Source of the DNA: Alishewanella aestuarii B11
GTDB lineage: Bacteria > Pseudomonadota > Gammaproteobacteria > Enterobacterales > Alteromonadaceae
Reading direction: 5' to 3'
Length of the DNA: 40,419 nt
Assembly: GCF_000280055.1 (NCBI RefSeq)
Contig: NZ_ALAB01000020.1
Span: 1 to 40,419 of the forward strand
In this document: positions 9,086 to 15,997 of the stretch, in pieces
How positions within the stretch are numbered: position 1 is the stretch's first letter
Layout of the letters: the number at the start of each line of letters is the position of its first letter
Translations under genes and position numbers: made by a program
The notes under the pieces: generated by a model
Told to the model about the DNA's origin: nothing
Seen by the model: the letters and a program-made list of their open reading frames with translations, nothing else
Database searches by the model: none

Positions 9086-9181
9086 CTTAGTCCGCCAAAG
9101 ACCCCAGCTGGGTTAAAACTGTACTGGCGCGTATCAAGGTTATCGCGCATAATCAATTAAAAGGGCAGTGGATACACTAAG
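9086..9181 (+). promoter_or_regulatory. Gap before the pilin genes, possible promoter
   Basis: This 96-base gap is the only sizeable break in the pilus locus and separates assembly genes from pilin genes. It contains a CATAAT at 9148-9153 that could serve as a -10 box, but no good -35 box is seen 16-18 bases upstream. There is also a small inverted repeat (GCGCG ... CGCGC, about 9126-9148) and a CCCAGCTGGG palindrome. A separate promoter for the pilin half is plausible, since the major pilin needs much higher expression, but the sequence support is weak. Confidence 0.35.
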
Positions 9182-9721
9182 ATGTTAAAGCGTAACGGTT
9201 TTACCCTGATTGAAATAGTGATCGTGATCATCATCCTGGGCTTATTGGCTGCGGTGGCTTTGCCACGTTTTATCAGCGCGACCAAGGATGCGGAAGAGGT
9301 GTCTATTGAAGCTGTGGCCAGCGCCTTTGCCTCGGCAGTAAGTTTAACCCGTAGCCAGTGGGAGTTGGCAGGGCGTCCCAGCGGGCAGGTATTGTTAGAG
9401 GGAACGCCAATTTTGGTTAGTCCCAACGGCTACCCAACCGGAGGTGGTTTACCACAAGCCATGACTGCACAGCAGTGTTTACTTGTGCTGGACAGCATTA
9501 TGCAAAGCCCGCCACGGGCCACCACCTCGAGCAATATCGAGGATATCCGCCGCGCCCGGCTGTTTGTCCGGGTCGATACCCAGCTATTTGCCCCGGATCA
9601 CGCCTGCACTTACTATCAAACAGCGGGGTTGGTAGCAGCACCAACTAATCAAATTAATCTGAATGGTTTTGTTTATGTCCCGGCCACCGGTCGGGTAAGT
9701 ACTTTTATTAATAAGAACTGA
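9182..9721 (+). CDS. mshB: MSHA prepilin-like protein MshB
   Basis: A 179-residue type IV prepilin-like protein. The leader MLKRNG is followed by FTLIEIVIVIIILGLLAAVALPRF, so a prepilin peptidase would cut after Gly6 and methylate Phe, with the usual Glu at +5. The mature globular part carries two cysteines (about 99 and 142) that may pair. It sits directly upstream of the major pilin with a 9-base gap and is the first gene of the pilin half, as in other MSHA loci. It is probably a minor pilin or priming subunit. Confidence 0.88.
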   Translation: MLKRNGFTLIEIVIVIIILGLLAAVALPRFISATKDAEEVSIEAVASAFASAVSLTRSQWELAGRPSGQVLLEGTPILVSPNGYPTGGGLPQAMTAQQCLLVLDSIMQSPPRATTSSNIEDIRRARLFVRVDTQLFAPDHACTYYQTAGLVAAPTNQINLNGFVYVPATGRVSTFINKN

Positions 9722-9730
9722 GGTATCAGC

Positions 9731-10240
9731 ATGAAACGGCAACAAAGTGGCTTTACGTTAATTGAATTAATTATTGTGATTGTGATTCTGGGGATCCTGG
9801 CGATTACAGCGGCACCGAGGTTTTTTAATTTTGGTAGCGATGCCAGAAAGTCAACCTTGAGTGGTGTCAAGGGTGCTTTAGAGTCAGCATCAGCATTGGT
9901 ATATGGTAAGGCTGTGATTGCAGGAGTACAAAATCAGCCCACTCTTGCAGCTGATGCTGTTACAAATCCAACAAATGTTGCTTTGGTTTTTGGTTATCCC
10001 GCTGCAACAGCAGTTGCGATAAGAGCTGCTGTAGATTTGGATTCAGATGACTGGAATATCGTACCAAGTACTGCAGATAATGTACCAGCTTTTGGAGCAC
10101 AAGGTACTGTAAGCGTTGTGATATCTGCAGCTGGTACAGCTTTAGGTACAACCGAAGCAACTTCTTGCCATGTCATTTACGTTCAAGCTGAGGACGTAGC
10201 TACAAAGCCATCAGTAAAAGTCTTCGCGGATGGTTGCTAG
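9731..10240 (+). CDS. mshA: MSHA major pilin subunit MshA
   Basis: A 169-residue prepilin and the likely main building block of the pilus. The leader MKRQQSG is cut before FTLIELIIVIVILGILAITAAPRFF; Glu at +5 is present. The mature part has two cysteines (near 153 and at the C-terminal residue 169), which may enclose a D-region loop. A GAGGT ribosome binding site lies upstream of the ATG. The base composition changes after the N-terminal helix: a 120-base sample at 9961-10080 is about 41% GC against about 56% in a same-size sample of mshB. Codons become rich in GCT, GTT and GTA. This may reflect strong expression, antigenic diversification or transfer. Confidence 0.9.
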   Translation: MKRQQSGFTLIELIIVIVILGILAITAAPRFFNFGSDARKSTLSGVKGALESASALVYGKAVIAGVQNQPTLAADAVTNPTNVALVFGYPAATAVAIRAAVDLDSDDWNIVPSTADNVPAFGAQGTVSVVISAAGTALGTTEATSCHVIYVQAEDVATKPSVKVFADGC

Positions 10241-10246
10241 CAAAAA

Positions 10247-10702
10247 ATGAATAAGCAACCACACGGCTTTACACTAGTCGAGCTTATCGTGGTCATTATT
10301 ATTATCGGGGTACTGGCGATAAGCCTGGTACCCCGTTTTTTTTCATCTGCTGGTAGCAGCGAATATTTGCTGCGTGAGCAGGCGGTCGCGGTACTGCGGC
10401 GTGCGCAGCAACAGGCGATGCAGTGTACTGCAACTAACCCGGCAATTTGCCCGCCGGTTAGCATCCGGCTGACCTCTGATCGCCTGGGTACGACAACGGC
10501 ATGCTTAAATGATGCCAGTCATCTGTGTATCACCGATGGCAGTGTGCAACTCAGTAGCCAGCCAGCGAATTTAACGGAACTTAACTTTGATAGCTGGGGC
10601 CGGCCGGTGCAATGTCAGGCTATCGGCTGTCAAATTCAGTTACAGGGCCAGGCTGCACTTAGCCTGTGCCTGGAAAGCGAAGGCTTTATCCATCTATGTT
10701 AG
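10247..10702 (+). CDS. mshC: MSHA minor pilin MshC
   Basis: A 151-residue prepilin-like protein. It has the leader MNKQPHG and the mature start FTLVELIVVIIIIGVLAI, with Glu at +5. The globular part has seven cysteines, more than most minor pilins. The gene starts 6 bases after mshA but lacks a clear ribosome binding site (the upstream bases are GCTAGCAAAAA), so it is probably translated far less than mshA, as expected for a minor subunit. Its stop overlaps the mshD start. Confidence 0.85.
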   Translation: MNKQPHGFTLVELIVVIIIIGVLAISLVPRFFSSAGSSEYLLREQAVAVLRRAQQQAMQCTATNPAICPPVSIRLTSDRLGTTTACLNDASHLCITDGSVQLSSQPANLTELNFDSWGRPVQCQAIGCQIQLQGQAALSLCLESEGFIHLC

Positions 10703-11277
10703 CCTGTACCGCCTCTTTCACCGCAATAACTCAGGCCCTGCGTAAACAGCAGGGGGTAACGCTGGTTGAGTTAGTGGTAGGCATAACGGTGCTGGCGATA
10801 GCGCTTACCCTGATCACCTCGATACTAAGCCCGTTATTTGTGCGCAGTACCGATCCCTGGCATCAGGTGCGGGCGGCAGAGCTTGGGCAAAGCTTGCTTA
10901 ATGAAATTCTTGCCTTAAGTTTTGATGAAAACAGTAATCGCAGCGGCGGCTTGCTGCGCTGTGCTGAGGCCGGTGCGCCTGCCTGTACATCTGTGGGGCA
11001 GTTTGGTCCGGATGGCAGCGAAACCCGGCTTAGCTATAACGATGTGGATGATTTTCATGGCTTTGTCGGTAATGCCAGTGAGTTAAGTTCGTTATTGGGT
11101 GAGGAGCTGGCCAGTGTCTATCTGAACTATCAGGTAATGGTGACCGTGAGTTATCCGGCGCCGGAGCAGGTTGGTGGTATCAGTTTACCGGCTTTTAGTG
11201 CTAAGCGCATCACAGTGGCAGTGACCACGCCGACAGGTAGCACCCTGCAGTTTAGTGCCTATCGGGGGAATTGGTAA
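10696..11277 (+). CDS. mshD: MSHA minor pilin MshD
   Basis: A 193-residue prepilin-like protein. It has a longer leader of about 19 residues ending in RKQQG, then VTLVELVVGITVLAIALTLI. The first mature residue is Val rather than Phe, and Glu +5 is kept. I chose the ATG at 10696, which overlaps the mshC stop, over the in-frame GTG at 10666. The mature part contains a probable cysteine pair (about 88 and 95). The stop overlaps the mshO start as TAATG. Confidence 0.82.
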   Translation: MLACTASFTAITQALRKQQGVTLVELVVGITVLAIALTLITSILSPLFVRSTDPWHQVRAAELGQSLLNEILALSFDENSNRSGGLLRCAEAGAPACTSVGQFGPDGSETRLSYNDVDDFHGFVGNASELSSLLGEELASVYLNYQVMVTVSYPAPEQVGGISLPAFSAKRITVAVTTPTGSTLQFSAYRGNW

Positions 11278-12065
11278 TGGCGCGCGGTTTTACGCTGATT
11301 GAGCTGGTGGTGGTAATGGTATTGCTGGCGTTGTTAGCCCTTGGTACCAGTCGCTATCTGGGCACCGGTGCCCGCATGTTTAGCGATGCCGCCGAGCGCG
11401 AGCAAATTTTAAGTGCCGGGCGTTTTGCTGCTGAGCGACTGGTGCGGGAGCTACGCCAGGCTGCACCGAATAGTGTACGGATTGCTACTGCTGCGCCCTG
11501 GCATTGCCTGGAGTTTACGCCACTACTTAGTAGCGGCCTGTATCAGCAGGCACCGATAGCGCCGGACAGTGGTAGTCAGTTGCTTTTGCTGCATGCTAAC
11601 TGGCAAGCCAATTTTGTTGGTTTGCCGTTTAGTATTTATCCAAGACAACCGGCCGATATTTATCAGCAGGGTGGGGCGACGATTTTACTTAGCGGCGCGC
11701 TGGCGCCGGATAGTGATGCTAACCCCGGTACTCATCAGTTTAATCTTAGTAGCAATCACAGCTTTCCGGCTGGCTCGCCGGAGCAACGTTTTTTTATTCT
11801 CGCTGACAGCCCGGTAAGCTTTTGTTATAACGCAATAAGCCGGGAGCTTAGACGTTTTAGTGGCTATGCCTTTAATGCGGCTCAGCCCTTACCTCCCGCG
11901 GGTAGCGGCGTGCTGATGGCAAAACAGCTGGCCGAGGTGCGTTTTAGCCAGCAAGAAGTATCGCTGACGCGCAATAATGTGGTCAACTTATTACTGCGTT
12001 TTGCATCTCAAAGCGGCGACGATTTGTTTTTTAACTATGAGGTGCATCTTTACAATGTACCCTAA
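11277..12065 (+). CDS. mshO: MSHA minor pilin MshO
   Basis: A 262-residue prepilin-like protein. It has a very short leader, MARG, followed by FTLIELVVVMVLLALLALG, with Glu +5. The ATG at 11277 was chosen because GGGGGAA lies just upstream (11264-11270) and because it overlaps the mshD stop; an upstream TTG in the same frame would add only two residues. The size and the sequence EREQILSAGRFAAERLVRELRQAAPNSVR resemble GspJ/PilW-type large minor pilins that cap the fibre. Confidence 0.85.
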   Translation: MARGFTLIELVVVMVLLALLALGTSRYLGTGARMFSDAAEREQILSAGRFAAERLVRELRQAAPNSVRIATAAPWHCLEFTPLLSSGLYQQAPIAPDSGSQLLLLHANWQANFVGLPFSIYPRQPADIYQQGGATILLSGALAPDSDANPGTHQFNLSSNHSFPAGSPEQRFFILADSPVSFCYNAISRELRRFSGYAFNAAQPLPPAGSGVLMAKQLAEVRFSQQEVSLTRNNVVNLLLRFASQSGDDLFFNYEVHLYNVP

Positions 12066-12516
12066 ATCGCACCCTGAATCGTACCCTGAATCGCGCCAGC
12101 CAACTTATTACCCTGCTACGGCATTTAAGCAGCGCGGCAGTGCCCTGGTGATTGCCGTTTTTATTATTGTGGTGATGCTGGCGGTGATCTTAAGTTTATC
12201 GCGGTTATTGTTAAGCTCATCTGAGTCGTTGGTATATGAAGTGCAGGGCAGCCGGGCGTTTTTTGCCGCACAAAGCGGGCTTGAGCTGGCGCTAACCCGG
12301 GTGTTTCCGTTAACAGGAGCCGCCAGTTGCGGTGCACAGAGTTTAAATTTTAGCGATGATGGCTTGCGTGGGTGTCGCGCCGAGGTAAGTTGCCAGGCGC
12401 TGAGCTTACCCGCTGGGAATGTGGCAACGGTGTTATATCAGCTTAGCAGCACCGGTATCTGCCAGGCGGATAACTTTGTCACCAGCCGCGAATTGGTGCT
12501 GGAGGTCAGGCAATGA
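12055..12516 (+). CDS. mshP: MSHA pilus protein MshP (GspK/PilX-like)
   Basis: A 153-residue protein with a prepilin-like helix that lacks the usual Glu at +5. After KQRG comes SALVIAVFIIVVMLAVILSLSRLL, as in GspK/PilX-type tip pilins. The leader is unusually long (about 27 residues). It includes a threefold tandem repeat of a Tyr/His-Pro-Lys/Glu-Ser unit, encoded by three 12-base repeats at 12058-12093. The ATG at 12055 overlaps the end of mshO by 11 bases. The mature part has several cysteines. The gene overlaps mshQ by 4 bases. Confidence 0.82.
   Translation: MYPKSHPESYPESRQPTYYPATAFKQRGSALVIAVFIIVVMLAVILSLSRLLLSSSESLVYEVQGSRAFFAAQSGLELALTRVFPLTGAASCGAQSLNFSDDGLRGCRAEVSCQALSLPAGNVATVLYQLSSTGICQADNFVTSRELVLEVRQ
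12058..12093 (+). repeat. Three 12-bp tandem repeats in mshP
   Basis: Three consecutive units of the form (T/C)ACCCT(A/G)AATCG encode Tyr/His-Pro-Lys/Glu-Ser three times at the very N terminus of MshP, before the prepilin cleavage site. Being in the leader, copy-number changes would not alter the mature pilin. Confidence 0.85.
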
Positions 12517-15500
12517 GGGGGGCAGTGTTACGTCTGGTGCTGGTGAGCTGGCTGTTGGGGCTGCCAACCCTTGCCTATGCGGTAAATTGTAATGAGATCT
12601 GGACTCAGGCAATCCGGCCCAACAGCCCCGTGCCAGGAGGGATTAGCTTTCCGGCAGCTAATCCGAATTTTCCGCAGCCACTGACGAACACCGACTACTA
12701 TTATGATCAGCCTGGTAGTTATCAAATTCAGAACAGTACGACTCGCACTACCAGCGGCCCTACCAGCCGGCTGTTTATTAACGGTGACCTGACTATTGGC
12801 GCCAATACGCAGCTAAACAGTGCGGGGCCGCCGGAAAATCTGATTATTGTCGTCAGCGGTAGCCTGGCTATTCAGAATAATGTGCAGATAAATGGTTTTA
12901 TTTATGCAGCTGGCGCCATTTCTATCGGCAATGATACGGTGATTTCTGGTGGCGTTACCGCCGGTGGCGCCATTGCCGCGCCGGGCGCACTGGTTCAGTT
13001 TGAGCAGAATGCGTTAATTCGTTTAAATGGCGGAACTTTCTGTGCTCTGGGCCTGGGATGTGGCGTTGATAGTTTTAGTGATGCTGCACTGTCTGATAAT
13101 TGGGTTACAGCGACCAGCAGTGGCAATTTTACTCCGCAAATTGTCAATGGTCGCTTGCGCATGACGCAGGCTGTAACCAATCAGGCAACTTCCGTTACCT
13201 ATCAGCGGCTCTATCCGGCGCGAGATAACCTGGTGATAGTAGAGTTCGACTATCTGGCCTATGGTGGCAATGGTGCCGATGGTATGGCGGTAGTGTTATC
13301 TGACGCCGCTATTACACCTCAACCAGGTGCTTTTGGGGGACCCTTAGGTTACGGTTTTAAGCCCGGGATCCCAGGTTTTGCCGGTGGTTGGCTCGGTTTT
13401 GGCCTGGATGAATTTGGTAATTTCTCTAATGAGGGCGGTAGCACGAATGTCGGGCGGCGGCGCCAGGCTGTTGCTGTGCGTGGTTCAGGCAGTGGCACCA
13501 GCGGTTACCGATATTTACGCGGCACCTGTAATAATGGCACCGTCAACCCCAACGGCAATTGCCTGAGCCCGGCCGTTGATGGTAATCAGAATAATCCACA
13601 TCGCTATCGTATTGTGGTTGATTCGCGCAGTGGCAGCAGCACCCTGGTGTCAGTAGAGCGTAATACCGGTTCGGGTTTTACAACGCTGATTGCTCCTTTT
13701 GATGCGCAATCTCAAACTGGCCAGGCGCCGGTGCCGGAGAATTTCTTTCTGTCATTGACGGGCTCAACTGGGGGGTCAACCAATATTCATGAGTTAGATA
13801 ATGTCAGTATCTGTGCCTTACGATCATTGCCAGTGGGACAGCAGATCGATCATTTTGAATTCGATTACAGCAGCACACCGCTGACCTGTAAAGCAGAGAG
13901 CTTTACGGTCAGAGCCTGTGCCAACCCAGCCTGTAGTGAATTGGTTACTACGCCGGTTACCGCAACCCTGGCGCCGGCAACGCTGGCGAATGGTGGTTGG
14001 GTTGGCGGCAATGTGATTAGCTTTAGCGGGGGATCTACGCAGGTCACTTTGCAAAATCGCACAGCGTCTTCGGTAACGGTAGGGGTGACCAGTTCGCTGC
14101 CCGCTACCCGGCCACTGAGTCAAACGCTATGTCGTCGTGGCAACAGTACGCTAACAGCGCAAAATTGTAATGTTCCCTTCGCTGCCAGTGGTTTTATCTT
14201 TGATGTCCCTGATGATATTGCTGGTCGGCCGCGCTCGAATATTACATTGTCTGCGGTAAAGCAGGACGATGTGAGCCAGCAGTGTATCCCTGAATTTGCG
14301 AATGTCAGCCGTAATATCAGTTTCTGGAGCAGCTATATCAATCCCGGGCCCAGTGGCCGGCCGGTAAGCTTGCCGGTGCAGGTGAATTTGAATGATGTGG
14401 GTCTTAGTCAGGCGCAGGCAACGACTATACCGCTGAACTTTAATGCCCAGGGGCGGGCGACCATTAGTGTGAATTACCCGGATGCCGGACAGATGGAGCT
14501 CAATGCCCGTTATGTCGGATCTGCTGCAACCAACGATGCCGGCCTGATTATGACCGGATCAGATCGCTTTATTCGTCGCCCGGCGGGGTTGTGTGTCAGA
14601 ACCACTGCCACATGCAATGCTGCCGACGCCAGTTGTCCGGCCTTTGCGGTGGCGGGAGACCCGTTCCCGCTAACGATCACTGCCCACAGTTGGGGTAATG
14701 GCAATCTGAATTATTGCGAAAATCCGATAACGCCTAATTTCGAACGTACCGCCATACCATTGCAGCTCCAGCTTTTGGCTCCCGCTGCAGGTGCGCTGGG
14801 TAGTCAGGGGGTGGCGCAGTATAACCATAGCCGTAACAGTCAGGCACAGACGGTGGTGCAGCAGTCTGTCTCCGAGAGTGGGGTATTCCGTTTTGGTACC
14901 AGCGCCTTTAGTTATCTGGGGATGGCAGAGCAGGTACCCCAGGCATGGAGTAATAGCACCGGACGTTTTGTGCCTGCTCGTTTTCGTTTATCGGAGTTAG
15001 AGCTGCTTCGGACGCCGACGTGTAACGTAAATGATAATTTGTATATGCGACAGAATCTTGCGCTGAGCTATCGCCTGACGGCGTTAAACCGGCAAGGCAA
15101 TGTCACCACCAATTACCACTCGGGCTTTGTCCGCGCCACCCCGGTATTGGGTGCAGCCAGTTTATCTCCGGCCCAGAATCTGGCGGATCGTTTGCATTTT
15201 CAGGCTAACGCTGGCAGCTGGGCAGCGGGATCAGCTTTTTATACTACAGCAAGTCTGGCTGGTGAGTCACAGCTCTGGCTTAACCGGCAAAGCAATGGCC
15301 AGCCCGATGGCCCCTATGAAAATACGGTGCTGGCGCTACAGGTGTTGGATGGTGAAAACCCGCAACTCGCGGCAATCGAGAATCCGGATTTTAATGTCCT
15401 GATCCCTGGTTGTACCGGTGCCCAGTGTAATAGCCGGCGCCTTGCGACGTATACGCTGCGCTATGGCCGCCTGGCGCTCGATAACGCCTTCGGGCCGGAA

Positions 15501-15857
15501 TTTGACGCCTTACCGCTGGTGTTACGGGCGGAATACTGGCAACAGGGACGCTTTATTACTAATCCGTTTGATCAATGTTCGGTCGTAGAGTCCGGTCGTT
15601 TAAGCTGGGTGAGTGGCGATTTTAATCTTGCTGCCAGTGGTGGCAGTACCGTTTTGGCAAATGGCATCAGTTCACCGCTGGCATTACTATTGGCTGCGCC
15701 CGGTCAGGCGGGCAGTGCCCGTTATCGTTATCAGGCACCACCCTGGCTAACTTACGATTGGGCACAAAGTGGTAGTTTTAACCAGCATCCGCAAAATGAA
15801 GTGATCTTCGGCCGCTACCGCGGCAACCCACGCCAAATCTTCTGGCGCGAACGCTAA
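12513..15857 (+). CDS. mshQ: MshQ, large secreted DUF6701 protein of the MSHA locus
   Basis: An 1114-residue exported protein that closes the pilus locus. The signal peptide is about residues 1-23, ending TLAYA. The mature protein starts with a repetitive segment (about 85-155: NGDLTIG, SGSLAIQ, GAISIGN) that looks like a short beta-helix. Next comes a concanavalin/L-type-lectin-like or LamG-like domain (about 185-435; NWVTATSSG ... FDYLAYGGNGADGMAVVLSD ... LDNVSICA). The large DUF6701 region follows (about 445-1110), with many cysteines. The lectin-like fold suggests a surface adhesin or pilus-tip protein, but this is inference. The stop codon TAA abuts a palindromic element starting at 15857. 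Confidence 0.88.
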   Translation: MRGAVLRLVLVSWLLGLPTLAYAVNCNEIWTQAIRPNSPVPGGISFPAANPNFPQPLTNTDYYYDQPGSYQIQNSTTRTTSGPTSRLFINGDLTIGANTQLNSAGPPENLIIVVSGSLAIQNNVQINGFIYAAGAISIGNDTVISGGVTAGGAIAAPGALVQFEQNALIRLNGGTFCALGLGCGVDSFSDAALSDNWVTATSSGNFTPQIVNGRLRMTQAVTNQATSVTYQRLYPARDNLVIVEFDYLAYGGNGADGMAVVLSDAAITPQPGAFGGPLGYGFKPGIPGFAGGWLGFGLDEFGNFSNEGGSTNVGRRRQAVAVRGSGSGTSGYRYLRGTCNNGTVNPNGNCLSPAVDGNQNNPHRYRIVVDSRSGSSTLVSVERNTGSGFTTLIAPFDAQSQTGQAPVPENFFLSLTGSTGGSTNIHELDNVSICALRSLPVGQQIDHFEFDYSSTPLTCKAESFTVRACANPACSELVTTPVTATLAPATLANGGWVGGNVISFSGGSTQVTLQNRTASSVTVGVTSSLPATRPLSQTLCRRGNSTLTAQNCNVPFAASGFIFDVPDDIAGRPRSNITLSAVKQDDVSQQCIPEFANVSRNISFWSSYINPGPSGRPVSLPVQVNLNDVGLSQAQATTIPLNFNAQGRATISVNYPDAGQMELNARYVGSAATNDAGLIMTGSDRFIRRPAGLCVRTTATCNAADASCPAFAVAGDPFPLTITAHSWGNGNLNYCENPITPNFERTAIPLQLQLLAPAAGALGSQGVAQYNHSRNSQAQTVVQQSVSESGVFRFGTSAFSYLGMAEQVPQAWSNSTGRFVPARFRLSELELLRTPTCNVNDNLYMRQNLALSYRLTALNRQGNVTTNYHSGFVRATPVLGAASLSPAQNLADRLHFQANAGSWAAGSAFYTTASLAGESQLWLNRQSNGQPDGPYENTVLALQVLDGENPQLAAIENPDFNVLIPGCTGAQCNSRRLATYTLRYGRLALDNAFGPEFDALPLVLRAEYWQQGRFITNPFDQCSVVESGRLSWVSGDFNLAASGGSTVLANGISSPLALLLAAPGQAGSARYRYQAPPWLTYDWAQSGSFNQHPQNEVIFGRYRGNPRQIFWRER

Positions 15858-15920
15858 CTTATCCACAGCACTCCGGTACCGGTCAGAGGTCAGACCGGTA
15901 CCGGAGTGCTGTGGATAAGT
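15857..15920. repeat. Palindromic element, copy 1 (two DnaA boxes)
   Basis: A perfect 28-bp inverted repeat (15857-15884 and 15893-15920) around an 8-base loop AGAGGTCA. Each arm begins ACTTATCCACAGCACTCCGG and continues TACCGGTC. The outer part of each arm holds a perfect DnaA box (TTATCCACA at 15859-15867, inverted at 15910-15918). The inner part holds the self-palindrome CCGGTACCGG. The first base is the last base of the mshQ stop codon. There is no T-run after the right arm, so it is not a standard intrinsic terminator, although the RNA hairpin would be very strong. Confidence 0.95.
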
Positions 15921-15936
15921 GTTGTGTGATATGGTT

Positions 15937-15965
15937 TTGCGTGTTTGCAGTTTTGCAGATACACT
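15937..15965 (+). promoter_or_regulatory. Candidate promoter for the GAF-GGDEF-EAL gene
   Basis: TTGCGT (15937-15942) and TACACT (15960-15965) are separated by 17 bases, a fair sigma-70 match, ending 32 bases before the chosen start codon. The region also repeats TTTTGC or GTTTGC several times. With the palindrome upstream, this would give the gene transcription independent of the pilus locus. Confidence 0.45.
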
Positions 15966-15997
15966 GAAGTTATCTGGTTTTGCAAGCCGAGGTACGC

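Noticed and set aside
11977..12054. Longer N terminus for MshP
   Set aside because: The extra 26 codons lie inside mshO and would put a Cys-rich segment before an already long prepilin leader.
15857..15920. Palindrome as an ordinary intrinsic terminator
   Set aside because: Neither side has a T-run, the stem is far longer than typical, and copies recur with conserved sequence, including a DnaA box at the base of the stem.
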